From the IMG/VR virus record IMGVR_UViG_3300027854_000015, positions 1 through 21,425 of that record: 21,425 bases of DNA; one strand, written 5' to 3'. Made by a program: the position numbers and the translations under genes. The notes beneath the pieces are model-generated. The model searched no databases. It was not told the origin of the DNA and worked only from the letters and a program-made list of their open reading frames with translations. Shown one piece after another: positions 1 through 5,718 of the stretch. Source of the stretch: a virus. How positions within the stretch are numbered: the first letter of the stretch is position 1; every line of letters starts with the position of its first letter.

Positions 1-483
1 CATAGCGTAGTGGTCCAACACTATGTACGGGATGTCGCCCCAACCCTTGGGTTTGAAACGATACCGGTCCTTCATCCAAACCCAACAATCCGGGATATCC
101 TCGGCTATTTGGTCGTGGTTGCCCCGGATAAAATAGAAATTACCCTTCATTTCGTAACGAGCTTCGCGTGCTTGTTGGGAATTACATTTAAGAGCAAAGT
201 CCCCCAACTCGTAGACCAAATCGCCCTTCTCGACGACCTCGTTGTGGTTGGAGATAATAGTTCTGTTCATTTCCCAAACATCAGAAAATAGACGCGGTGG
301 GGATTCTATCTGGAGCGGTACGGCGGCGCAACACAAAGTCTCACCATCAGCGTGAATGTCCTGTTTACGCAGCGGTTTGCCACACTCCGGACACTTCTGC
401 TTTCCACGGACCATGAACTCATGGAACAGGTGCTTGTCGCCCGAGAACCAGATGTTGGGAATGCCTTTGTTTACGAAAGCCAT
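1..483 (-). CDS. Calcineurin-like metallophosphoesterase with inserted zinc ribbon (C-terminus cut by window edge)
   Basis: The minus-strand frame from the ATG at 483 stays open to base 1, giving 161 residues of a gene that continues off the left edge. Metallophosphoesterase motifs are visible: FSGDKHLFHE near residue 14 (Asp16, His18), GDLVYELGDFAL near 87, and FIRGNHDQ near 118. This is the order of the family of dinuclear-metal phosphoesterases common in phages ('TSDTHFGH...GDxVYxLGDF...GNHD'). Between motif I and the rest lies an extra segment with Cys31, Cys34, Cys51 and Cys52 (CPECGK ... LCC), which looks like a zinc ribbon and is not part of the usual fold. No strong Shine-Dalgarno precedes the ATG; instead a GGTATTA element sits 8-14 bases upstream. 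Substrate unknown. The family call is solid; the zinc-ribbon reading is inference from cysteine spacing. Confidence 0.8.
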   Translation of the reverse strand, partial: MAFVNKGIPNIWFSGDKHLFHEFMVRGKQKCPECGKPLRKQDIHADGETLCCAAVPLQIESPPRLFSDVWEMNRTIISNHNEVVEKGDLVYELGDFALKCNSQQAREARYEMKGNFYFIRGNHDQIAEDIPDCWVWMKDRYRFKPKGWGDIPYIVLDHYAM

Positions 484-490
484 TGGTGGG

Positions 491-497
491 TAATACC
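491..497 (-). promoter_or_regulatory. GGTATTA motif upstream of phosphoesterase
   Basis: Reads GGTATTA on the minus strand, in the 15-base gap after the preceding stop codon and just ahead of the ATG at 483. It belongs to the recurring RGTATY set described in the findings. The gene has no clear Shine-Dalgarno, so this element may be a -10-like promoter giving a very short leader. Function is inferred from position only. Confidence 0.35.
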
Positions 498-498
498 G

Positions 499-735
499 TC
501 AGCGTCTTGGAAGTTCAAAATCTATGCCTGTGGCTTTCTCTAACAGAAATCTGGAAAGGCACTTCGGCATATCCAAAGCATCCCCTATCGCAGCATCGGC
601 GTGGAAAAGAATCATTCCGACTGCCAATGTCTTACCAAGTTTAGTTCGATGAACTTTAAACTCTGCAATACCAATCAACATCAGCCCCAGGTGCCAAAGG
701 GACATGTATGTTCGTTCATGAACCGGTCGAGACAT
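499..735 (-). CDS. Hypothetical protein, 78 aa
   Basis: Not recognised. The ORF begins at an ATG whose upstream sequence is CAGGATT, so AGGA lies unusually close to the start. The protein has an N-terminal half with a hydrophobic stretch (MSLWHLGLMLIGIAEF) and a C-terminal half with mixed charge ending DFELPRR. It lies in the minus-strand train between the phosphoesterase (15 bases downstream) and the small membrane protein (38 bases upstream). It is retained because it fills a coding-dense interval and no competing frame is open; its function cannot be guessed. Confidence 0.6.
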   Translation of the reverse strand: MSRPVHERTYMSLWHLGLMLIGIAEFKVHRTKLGKTLAVGMILFHADAAIGDALDMPKCLSRFLLEKATGIDFELPRR

Positions 736-773
736 AATCCTGTTCTAAATCTACGAAGTTTGAAAAGTATCGG

Positions 774-935
774 TTAAAGGAGTTTCCGTAGAACATTCGC
801 CAACAAGATCACCGCTACTCCGCACATTATAGTGGAGCCGACGTATTCGGTGTGGTATCTGAACAACAGAGTCAAACACAGAAACCCAGACCCTAGAACG
901 AACTGCGATATCAAAAACGGTTGTTTTTTAGACAC
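774..935 (-). CDS. Small two-helix membrane protein, 53 aa (GTG start)
   Basis: The start is the GTG at 933-935, preceded by GGAGG with a 6-base gap (GGAGGAACTTTGTG), a much better site than the longer ATG-initiated reading that would run 117 bases into the SbcD gene. It overlaps the SbcD stop codon by 8 bases (GTGTCTAA), implying translational coupling. The protein starts MSKKQPFLIS and has two hydrophobic stretches, about residues 7-25 and 34-48, then ends in the basic LRKLL. Small size and two predicted helices would fit a holin, antiholin or inner-membrane accessory protein, but no family signature is seen and the position in a recombination operon does not favour lysis. Confidence 0.6.
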   Translation of the reverse strand: MSKKQPFLISQFVLGSGFLCLTLLFRYHTEYVGSTIMCGVAVILLANVLRKLL

Positions 936-1932
936 AAAGTTCCTCCACAAATTGTACCAACTTTGGATCGTCCGGGCACAGCGCCCGTAGCACCGCGTGG
1001 AAATCCGCCGAATTGATGTCGATTTCTCCCACGGCTTCATCCATTTCTGCAAAGAGCTCCGTTACGGCGTCCGACTTTCGAACCTGCTCCATTCCTTTGT
1101 CTGATTTTGAGAAGACTAGGTCAATGGGTTTTACTGGTATGGGTACTTCTTTACAACGGGTGCCATCAATGGCAAAAGAGAAAACGGCGGCGGCTACTAC
1201 GCGGTCTAGTTCGTCATAATCAAACGCAGCGCGAGCGAGGGATCCCAACCTCACGTGGGTTACGTTTCCAACTTCTTCTATTCCGGACCTGCTATGGTCA
1301 TGGCCCCAAAACAGATAGTCAAAGTCAGAATTCTTCAACTGGTTGTAGCCTATTTTCGGCTCACCATACATAGTACCCTCATTACCGGGTTGCCCATAAG
1401 CGTGCACCAAACCCACTCTCGCGGTAATTCCTGGTAAGCGCGGCGGTGCTCCTAAGATTTGCTTTAAGACTCTTTCCCCGGAAACGTAAGGAAAGCTCTC
1501 GACACTCACTTTAACAGACTCATCCTGATTGACAAAAAGAGCAGGTTCTTCAACCAGGTTGTGGTACACTCCAGCTGCGATAAGGATACCGAGGGGCTGA
1601 TTGGGTAAACTGGCGTGAGAGTCAAAACTTAAATCGTGATTTCCTTCTGTTCCAACCACCTGCCCAGTTGGAAACGAACCGAATACACGGATAAGTCTCT
1701 CTATCATAGCTAAAGAGTTACCTGGATGTTTTGGAAGTTTGTGATGGAAAACATCGCCTCCTACCAAGCATACTCCTTTGATTTTTTGGGTGAGTTCTCT
1801 GACAAATTCTAGCTTTGCAAACAGCGCTTCAACATAATCGTCACTCCTTCGTCCCAGAGGGATAGCTGAAAAATGAAGGTCAGATATGAATACAAAGTTC
1901 AGTTTATCGTGTTTAACAACTTTTGAACTCAT
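928..1932 (-). CDS. sbcD: SbcD/Mre11-like recombination nuclease (T4 gp47 type)
   Basis: Dinuclear-metal (Mn) nuclease of the Mre11/SbcD/gp47 family, which with a Rad50/SbcC/gp46 partner processes double-strand ends for recombination. Counting from the ATG at 1932, the motifs run in order: FISDLHFS (Asp18, His20), VGGDVFHHK (Asp60), GTEGNHD (Asn98, His99, Asp100), GLVHAYG, then FWGHDHS. The 334-residue length matches phage members. An alternative GTG start lies at 1944 and would add four residues; neither start has a convincing ribosome binding site. The 5' end abuts a GIY-YIG gene on the opposite strand, which separates it from the genes upstream. The likely partner, the Rad50-like ATPase, is 3.8 kb away at 5718-6866. 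Confidence 0.88.
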   Translation of the reverse strand: MSSKVVKHDKLNFVFISDLHFSAIPLGRRSDDYVEALFAKLEFVRELTQKIKGVCLVGGDVFHHKLPKHPGNSLAMIERLIRVFGSFPTGQVVGTEGNHDLSFDSHASLPNQPLGILIAAGVYHNLVEEPALFVNQDESVKVSVESFPYVSGERVLKQILGAPPRLPGITARVGLVHAYGQPGNEGTMYGEPKIGYNQLKNSDFDYLFWGHDHSRSGIEEVGNVTHVRLGSLARAAFDYDELDRVVAAAVFSFAIDGTRCKEVPIPVKPIDLVFSKSDKGMEQVRKSDAVTELFAEMDEAVGEIDINSADFHAVLRALCPDDPKLVQFVEELCV

Positions 1933-1947
1933 ATCAGAGGACACGTC

Positions 1948-2646
1948 ATGACTTCATTTTCAGTTTACAAAACTACCTCCTTGGTCAGTACTGGATTTTA
2001 CTATGGAATACACAAAACCTCCCGACCCAACGACAGTTACCTGGGTTCGGGCACAATAATAAAACTGGCTGTCAAGAAATATGGACCGAAGCAATTCAAG
2101 AAAGAAGTTCTCTTCTGTTTTGCAACCCGAAAGGAAGCTGCGGATAAGGAACGAGAATTGATAGCCGCCGCTAAAGGCAACCCCCTTTGCTGGAATATCA
2201 CTCCCGGTGGCGAAGAAGGTTGGGATCAAGTTAACGAGTCCGGAGTTGTCCAAAGATATTGGAGAGCCAATCGTGAAACGATGCGCGAAGCTATTCGGGA
2301 AGCTGTTAAGAGAAAATGGGCCGATCCGGACCATCGTGCCTCCCACCTAGCGGTTAACAATAGTCCTGAGGTAAAGGAGAAGCAACGAGAAGGTCACAGA
2401 AGACAGTGGAAAAGCCTCTCAGCAGTAAAACTTCAAGCCGTTAAACAGGAAAGAAAAGCGAGGTTTGCAGACGAGGATTACAAAAATAGAAAAGTGGCCG
2501 ATTTGATGAAGTACGCAAGGAACCCGGACCGAAAACCAGAACGAACTCAGAACGCTCGTCTTGTCAATCATACCCGTTGGCACGTCAACCGGAGCATCGT
2601 CAAAGAAGACTGCGGCCTTTGTTTACCTAAAAGGGCAATGTCGTAG
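1948..2646 (+). CDS. GIY-YIG homing-type endonuclease 1 (opposite strand)
   Basis: The N-terminal GIY-YIG nuclease fold shows GFYYGIHKT and DSYLGSG (residues 16-35), then KKYG and a KERELI helix carrying the probable catalytic Glu70, then NITPGGEEG. The middle and C-terminal parts are basic helices of the kind used by Seg-type enzymes for DNA binding, with a repeated K/R-x-x-W pattern (VKRKWADPDHR, GHRRQWKS). The C-terminus has NHTRWHVNR followed by CGLC, a combination seen in phage mobile endonucleases. The start is supported by AGAGGA seven bases before the ATG. It is one of only two plus-strand genes here and sits between the SbcD and glycosyltransferase genes, with its start only a few bases from that of sbcD, as expected for a selfish insertion. 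Confidence 0.85.
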   Translation: MTSFSVYKTTSLVSTGFYYGIHKTSRPNDSYLGSGTIIKLAVKKYGPKQFKKEVLFCFATRKEAADKERELIAAAKGNPLCWNITPGGEEGWDQVNESGVVQRYWRANRETMREAIREAVKRKWADPDHRASHLAVNNSPEVKEKQREGHRRQWKSLSAVKLQAVKQERKARFADEDYKNRKVADLMKYARNPDRKPERTQNARLVNHTRWHVNRSIVKEDCGLCLPKRAMS

Positions 2647-2696
2647 AATAAACCCTGAAATCCATATCCGCAAAATAACCCGTCCCCGCACAATGC

Positions 2697-3326
2697 TCAA
2701 GGCTTTTCAGCAAACGCCGCGTGTATCGCATGGTGTCGTGTCACATCGCATTTATGCGCCGTGATGCTGGTGTTTCCAGGTAAAGGAGTGGAAGGATACA
2801 TAGTCCAAGGAGCATCGAACAGTCGACGGTCGTTGCTAACCCGCAGCCCACTCTTGTACATCGCGATACCAACAAGACGATCCTCGGCCCAATGACTTTT
2901 CCAATAATCCAAAGGAAGATTCATCAAGTACTCCATCGCACAGCGAGAAAGCCAATAGCCTGCTCCACCTTGCATCCAGTGAACGTAACGGTTAGCTAAG
3001 TCCGGGCGTCCTACGAAGTCAAATTCATCTTTGCCACAGGCCAGCAACCGGGGGATGTGGACATAAGTATCATCGTCGCACTTAAAGACACGGTCATAAC
3101 CGTTGTCCAGGATCCAGCGATACATAGCCAGGACCTTTAGAGGAAGCTGTTTGTAACCATCCTCGACGTCCAAGGAGATATCACTCGCAGTGCTAGGAAA
3201 GACGGGTCGACCTAAGAAAAATCGAATATCAACTAAGTGGCCCCACTTGCCTGCCCAAGTCTCTTTACAGGCTTGAATTAGATAGGAGTTCTTGTGGCAA
3301 GTCGGGATTGCTATCAACATCTTCAT
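2697..3326 (-). CDS. GT31-like (beta-1,3-galactosyltransferase-like) glycosyltransferase
   Basis: About 209 residues starting MKMLIAIPTC. It resembles family GT31: an N-terminal IAIPTC...ACKETW segment, a DXD-type metal and sugar-nucleotide site in RVFKCDDDTYV, the GGAGYWLSRCAM acceptor-side motif, and the WAEDRLVG segment that supplies the catalytic acid in this family. The frame is open further upstream to 3449, but that extension is basic, low in hydrophobic residues and overlaps the next gene, so the ATG at 3326 is preferred (a second ATG is at 3320); no good ribosome binding site is visible. It overlaps the upstream small gene by 62 bases. The substrate could be host envelope sugars, a phage protein or modified DNA; the sequence does not decide. 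Confidence 0.75.
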   Translation of the reverse strand: MKMLIAIPTCHKNSYLIQACKETWAGKWGHLVDIRFFLGRPVFPSTASDISLDVEDGYKQLPLKVLAMYRWILDNGYDRVFKCDDDTYVHIPRLLACGKDEFDFVGRPDLANRYVHWMQGGAGYWLSRCAMEYLMNLPLDYWKSHWAEDRLVGIAMYKSGLRVSNDRRLFDAPWTMYPSTPLPGNTSITAHKCDVTRHHAIHAAFAEKP

Positions 3327-3552
3327 AAGTGTTGTGTGGACAAAGCCGCTCGCGCATCGATGCTGTTTTGTAAGCCGCGTACAACGGCTTTGCTGTTTCG
3401 CAGAAGTCCTCCGGCTCCGGAGAGGAGCACTTCTCGCAGGTTTCAACATGAGCGATTAGGACGTCGGTAGCCACCAGGTATTCTTCTATGAGTCGTTTAA
3501 CGGTGTGTAAAGGGATTCGCAACCGGTGTCTAGGAGAAGTACTGAGGCACAT
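3265..3552 (-). CDS. Hypothetical small cysteine-containing protein, 95 aa
   Basis: Not recognised. The ATG at 3552 is chosen because GAGGA lies seven bases upstream (GAGGATACTTATG); longer readings would run antiparallel to no benefit through the 3' end of the DUF1937 domain. The protein starts MCLSTSPRHR, has a helical middle (LIEEYLVATDVLIAHVETC) and a cysteine cluster CEKC...FC that could bind zinc. It overlaps the stop of the upstream fusion gene by 23 bases and the start of the glycosyltransferase by 62 bases. Such a long overlap on the glycosyltransferase side is unusual for this window. Function unknown. Confidence 0.55.
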   Translation of the reverse strand: MCLSTSPRHRLRIPLHTVKRLIEEYLVATDVLIAHVETCEKCSSPEPEDFCETAKPLYAAYKTASMRERLCPHNTYEDVDSNPDLPQELLSNSSL

Positions 3553-4501
3553 AAGTATCCTCGGGTTCGGTGTCAACAACCTCATACCGCAAGTCCGATT
3601 CTGTGGGTTGTTCCGGATGCAAAATGATAAAACGAATGGGCAGTCCGTACTTTTCCGCAATTTTTCTTTCAGCAACCACCCCTGTCGATCTTTTCCAACC
3701 AGGCACAGTCAACACCCAAAGTTCATCACACTTAGAAAGAAAACACTCATCAAACGCGGCCCAGAATTGCCACTCGTGGGGAAGTTCCGAGCGTAAGGCA
3801 ATTGTGTGGGCATGGGCAATGGGTGAATAGAAAAAAGTGTCTCTATCTTTGTATCGATCTAAAAACCAACCGTTACAAATAACCGCCTCAACAAAGCGAG
3901 CCTCACGTATGGCAGGATTATTATGGGTAAACGGGCTTGCTATGTACACCAATTTTCCTTTCTGGAAAGGAAAATTGGTGTACATAAGGCGTTTTCGGAC
4001 TCCCGCTGCAAGAGCTCTGAGTTCCTGAATAGTTGCATCTGATTTCAGAGTGTTGGCCCGGAAGCTAATAATCCAATAGTTTTCCTTAGTGTAACCCTTA
4101 GAATTGTCTACGCGATCCACTGTAGGACTGTTAGGTCCTGGCTTGGCTTTGCCTGTATTATTGGGAAACAAAGGAATCCCAAGAATAGGGCATTTTTCTG
4201 GTATAACTATGTCATCAAGAGAAAGAGAGAACTCTATACCCTGATCCTTAGCTCGACCTTTGGCCCCATGAAACAAGGAGTATTCTAACGTCCTAGATTT
4301 TCCATGTTTGAATCCTCTATTATTCCCGGTTCTAAAACCCCCGCGCAGAGGAACACGGCCAACTCCGGCCTGACGTAGCAAACGACCCACCGAGGTCTGG
4401 CTACACCCGAAACGTCGGGCAATTTCATGCTGTGACGTCTCCGGATGCTCAACAGCAAAAGCCACTACAGCGGCCCGCAAGTCAAAAGTCAGAATAGACA
4501 A
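3530..4501 (-). CDS. Fusion: HTH-HNH endonuclease + DUF1937 (nucleoside 2-deoxyribosyltransferase-like) domain
   Basis: One 323-codon frame holds two unrelated modules. Residues about 5-48 form a helix-turn-helix (TSQHEIARRFGCSQTSVGRL). Residues 60-165 are an HNH-type homing endonuclease (CPILGIPL, then SPTVDRVDNSKGY, ENYWIISFRANTLKSD). Residues from 184 are a DUF1937/deoxyribosyltransferase-like domain (LVYIASPFTHN ... SPIAHAH ... DECDELWVLTVPGW-type core, GVVAERKIAEKYG). DUF1937 proteins normally start at the (K)LVYLASP motif, so the junction near residues 173-183 looks like an endonuclease inserted at the start of a pre-existing gene. Start is TTG at 4501 with GGGGA five bases before it. 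An internal GTG at 3949, behind AAAGGA, could produce the DUF1937 part alone. A perfect inverted repeat spans the junction. Confidence 0.8.
   Translation of the reverse strand: MSILTFDLRAAVVAFAVEHPETSQHEIARRFGCSQTSVGRLLRQAGVGRVPLRGGFRTGNNRGFKHGKSRTLEYSLFHGAKGRAKDQGIEFSLSLDDIVIPEKCPILGIPLFPNNTGKAKPGPNSPTVDRVDNSKGYTKENYWIISFRANTLKSDATIQELRALAAGVRKRLMYTNFPFQKGKLVYIASPFTHNNPAIREARFVEAVICNGWFLDRYKDRDTFFYSPIAHAHTIALRSELPHEWQFWAAFDECFLSKCDELWVLTVPGWKRSTGVVAERKIAEKYGLPIRFIILHPEQPTESDLRYEVVDTEPEDTYVPQYFS
3941..3986. repeat. Perfect 22-bp inverted repeat with 2-base loop at the endonuclease/DUF1937 junction
   Basis: Bases 3941-3962 are the exact reverse complement of 3965-3986, with TG between. On the minus-strand transcript this is a 22-bp hairpin inside the coding frame. 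Its 5' arm encodes MYTNFPF and its 3' arm holds AAAGGA plus the TTG and GTG codons at 3952 and 3949 that could start the DUF1937 protein. The arm would therefore hide that ribosome binding site. There is no U-run after it, so it is not a typical terminator. Confidence 0.9.
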
Positions 4502-4516
4502 ACTGATCCCCAGTCT

Positions 4517-4966
4517 TTAGAACTTAACACTGCGGAATGATACTCCCGCTTCCTGCCACATCACAATTGTTTGCCGATAAGACTCACCATACCGGTTATT
4601 AAAGTCCGGTGCGAGACCCACGAAAGCTTCAATCCCGGCCTGCACAATGGCTCGAGCGCAATCTGAACACGGAAATCCATGATCTCCATTGAGATACATG
4701 GTGCATCCCAGCAATGACAAACCCATACGACCTGCGTTGTAGATGGCGTTTCTCTCGGCATGTTCCCACCAAAATGCCTTAATCGGATGAACATAACGTT
4801 CTTCTACGTCATCGTTCACACCACGGGGCATGCCGTTGTACCCGTGCACAATTTCTGATTTAGGGCCAACAACAACACATCCCACTTTGGTATTGGGATC
4901 TTTGCTCCAAGTAGACACCAACTTGGCCATCTCCATGTATCTTTGGTCCCAAACTTTTTTACTCAT
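4517..4966 (-). CDS. dcd: dCMP deaminase
   Basis: Zinc-dependent deoxycytidylate deaminase that makes dUMP for thymidylate synthesis, as in T4. The zinc and catalytic motifs are intact: WWEHAERNAI (His69, Glu71) and FPCSDCARAI (Cys100, Cys103). TKVGCVVVGP and GYNGMPRG near residues 27-49 match the family's N-terminal core. At 149 residues it is full length for phage members. Its ATG overlaps the stop of the upstream 123-aa gene as ATGA, and 15 bases separate its end from the TTG of the HNH fusion. The gene symbol follows the phage T4 usage (cd/dcd naming varies), so treat it as a label only. Confidence 0.9.
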   Translation of the reverse strand: MSKKVWDQRYMEMAKLVSTWSKDPNTKVGCVVVGPKSEIVHGYNGMPRGVNDDVEERYVHPIKAFWWEHAERNAIYNAGRMGLSLLGCTMYLNGDHGFPCSDCARAIVQAGIEAFVGLAPDFNNRYGESYRQTIVMWQEAGVSFRSVKF

Positions 4967-5334
4967 TTAGTCCTCGTTGGATCTAACTTCGCGGCAGCGT
5001 TAGCGGACACGTCCGGCGCGATGTAGGTTTTTTGGAAGGTGTCCATCAACTGTTCATGCCGATCGTGGGCTTCCATACCGCGTAGGTCTCCCAGCACAGC
5101 CTTAGTCGCCAAGCTGTTCGGTCCCGATTTGTTATTTAGAAACTCCTCGTACTCCTTCGCCAGCTTTTCGTTCCAGGGGTCCATGGGAAACAGAACATCG
5201 GTGGACCTATCTGGGGAACTGAACACCCGCACGGTGTACGAACCGTCGCTGTTCTTTTGGGCTATCGCTTTTTTGAAACTCTCAAAGGTCTGCACGACCT
5301 TATCATCATACGGACTATCGTCAGGCATGTGCAT
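4963..5334 (-). CDS. Hypothetical protein, 123 aa
   Basis: Not recognised. The ATG at 5334 has AGGAGA seven bases upstream and overlaps the preceding stop codon (TAATG); a second ATG two codons in is possible. The protein is acidic at the N-terminus (MHMPDDSPYDDK), has a beta-rich part (GSYTVRVFSSPDRSTDVLF) and a helical second half with many polar residues. It shares the last four bases with the dCMP deaminase start, so the two are translationally coupled. No cysteine pairs, membrane segments or catalytic motifs are visible. Confidence 0.7.
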   Translation of the reverse strand: MHMPDDSPYDDKVVQTFESFKKAIAQKNSDGSYTVRVFSSPDRSTDVLFPMDPWNEKLAKEYEEFLNNKSGPNSLATKAVLGDLRGMEAHDRHEQLMDTFQKTYIAPDVSANAAAKLDPTRTK

Positions 5335-5618
5335 TATGTGTTCTCCTGGGTTGCTTGATACTTGGCCATTAGGGTTTCGCCTTGGTTGACCTGCTTGTCT
5401 AGAGCTTCGAGTTTCTCGGCAAACTCAGCCTGGAGTTTATCCGCAAGGTCTTGTATCTCCTGGGCGGATAAATCCTCCGGCTTTTCTATTCCGAGCTCGT
5501 GCAATTTCTCGTAAGCCTCTTCTAACCTACGTTCCTCGATCCCCTGGTCACGGATGATCTGGTCGCGCTTACTGGCGAGCGCCTTTACTTTGCCCTGAAT
5601 TTCTTTAAGATCGGCCAT
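5334..5618 (-). CDS. Short coiled-coil protein, 94 aa
   Basis: The whole protein has heptad-like, charged helical sequence (for example KRDQIIRDQGIEERRLEEAY and EFAEKLEALDKQVNQ), broken once near residues 43-52 by a GIEKPEDLS turn, giving two antiparallel helices. No catalytic residues. It starts inside the 3' end of the 37-aa gene at 5605-5718, which itself overlaps the Rad50-like gene's stop, so all three are coupled. A helical hairpin immediately after a Rad50 homologue that ends at its zinc hook could be an independent accessory protein or a remnant of the missing second coiled-coil arm; the sequence alone does not tell. Confidence 0.65.
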   Translation of the reverse strand: MADLKEIQGKVKALASKRDQIIRDQGIEERRLEEAYEKLHELGIEKPEDLSAQEIQDLADKLQAEFAEKLEALDKQVNQGETLMAKYQATQENT

Positions 5619-5718
5619 TCTTTTTCACCAGTTCAAGAATCATGTTGCGCACGTAATGAGCTTTGCCTTTCGGCAATCCTTGCTTCACCAGGTACTTCCA
5701 AATGCGATAATACGTCAT
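5605..5718 (-). CDS. Very small basic protein, 37 aa
   Basis: The short frame starts MTYYRIWKYLVKQG and ends KKNGRS. Its ATG overlaps the stop codon of the Rad50-like gene as TGATG at 5716-5720, and its TAA at 5605-5607 lies inside the first codons of the coiled-coil gene. Those two tight junctions, and the absence of any other reading for the 99-base interval, argue that it is translated. It is rich in Lys, Arg and Tyr and could form a single helix. Function unknown. Confidence 0.5.
   Translation of the reverse strand: MTYYRIWKYLVKQGLPKGKAHYVRNMILELVKKNGRS

Noticed and set aside
1977-1984. Perfect AAGGAGGT on the minus strand upstream of sbcD
   Set aside because: It is about 45 bases from the ATG at 1932, too far to serve it, and the nearest ATG gives a three-codon frame. 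It lies in endonuclease coding sequence and is probably chance.
1960-2346. Minus-strand 128-aa frame opposite the GIY-YIG gene
   Set aside because: Antisense to a clear GIY-YIG domain with a good ribosome binding site; no family signature.
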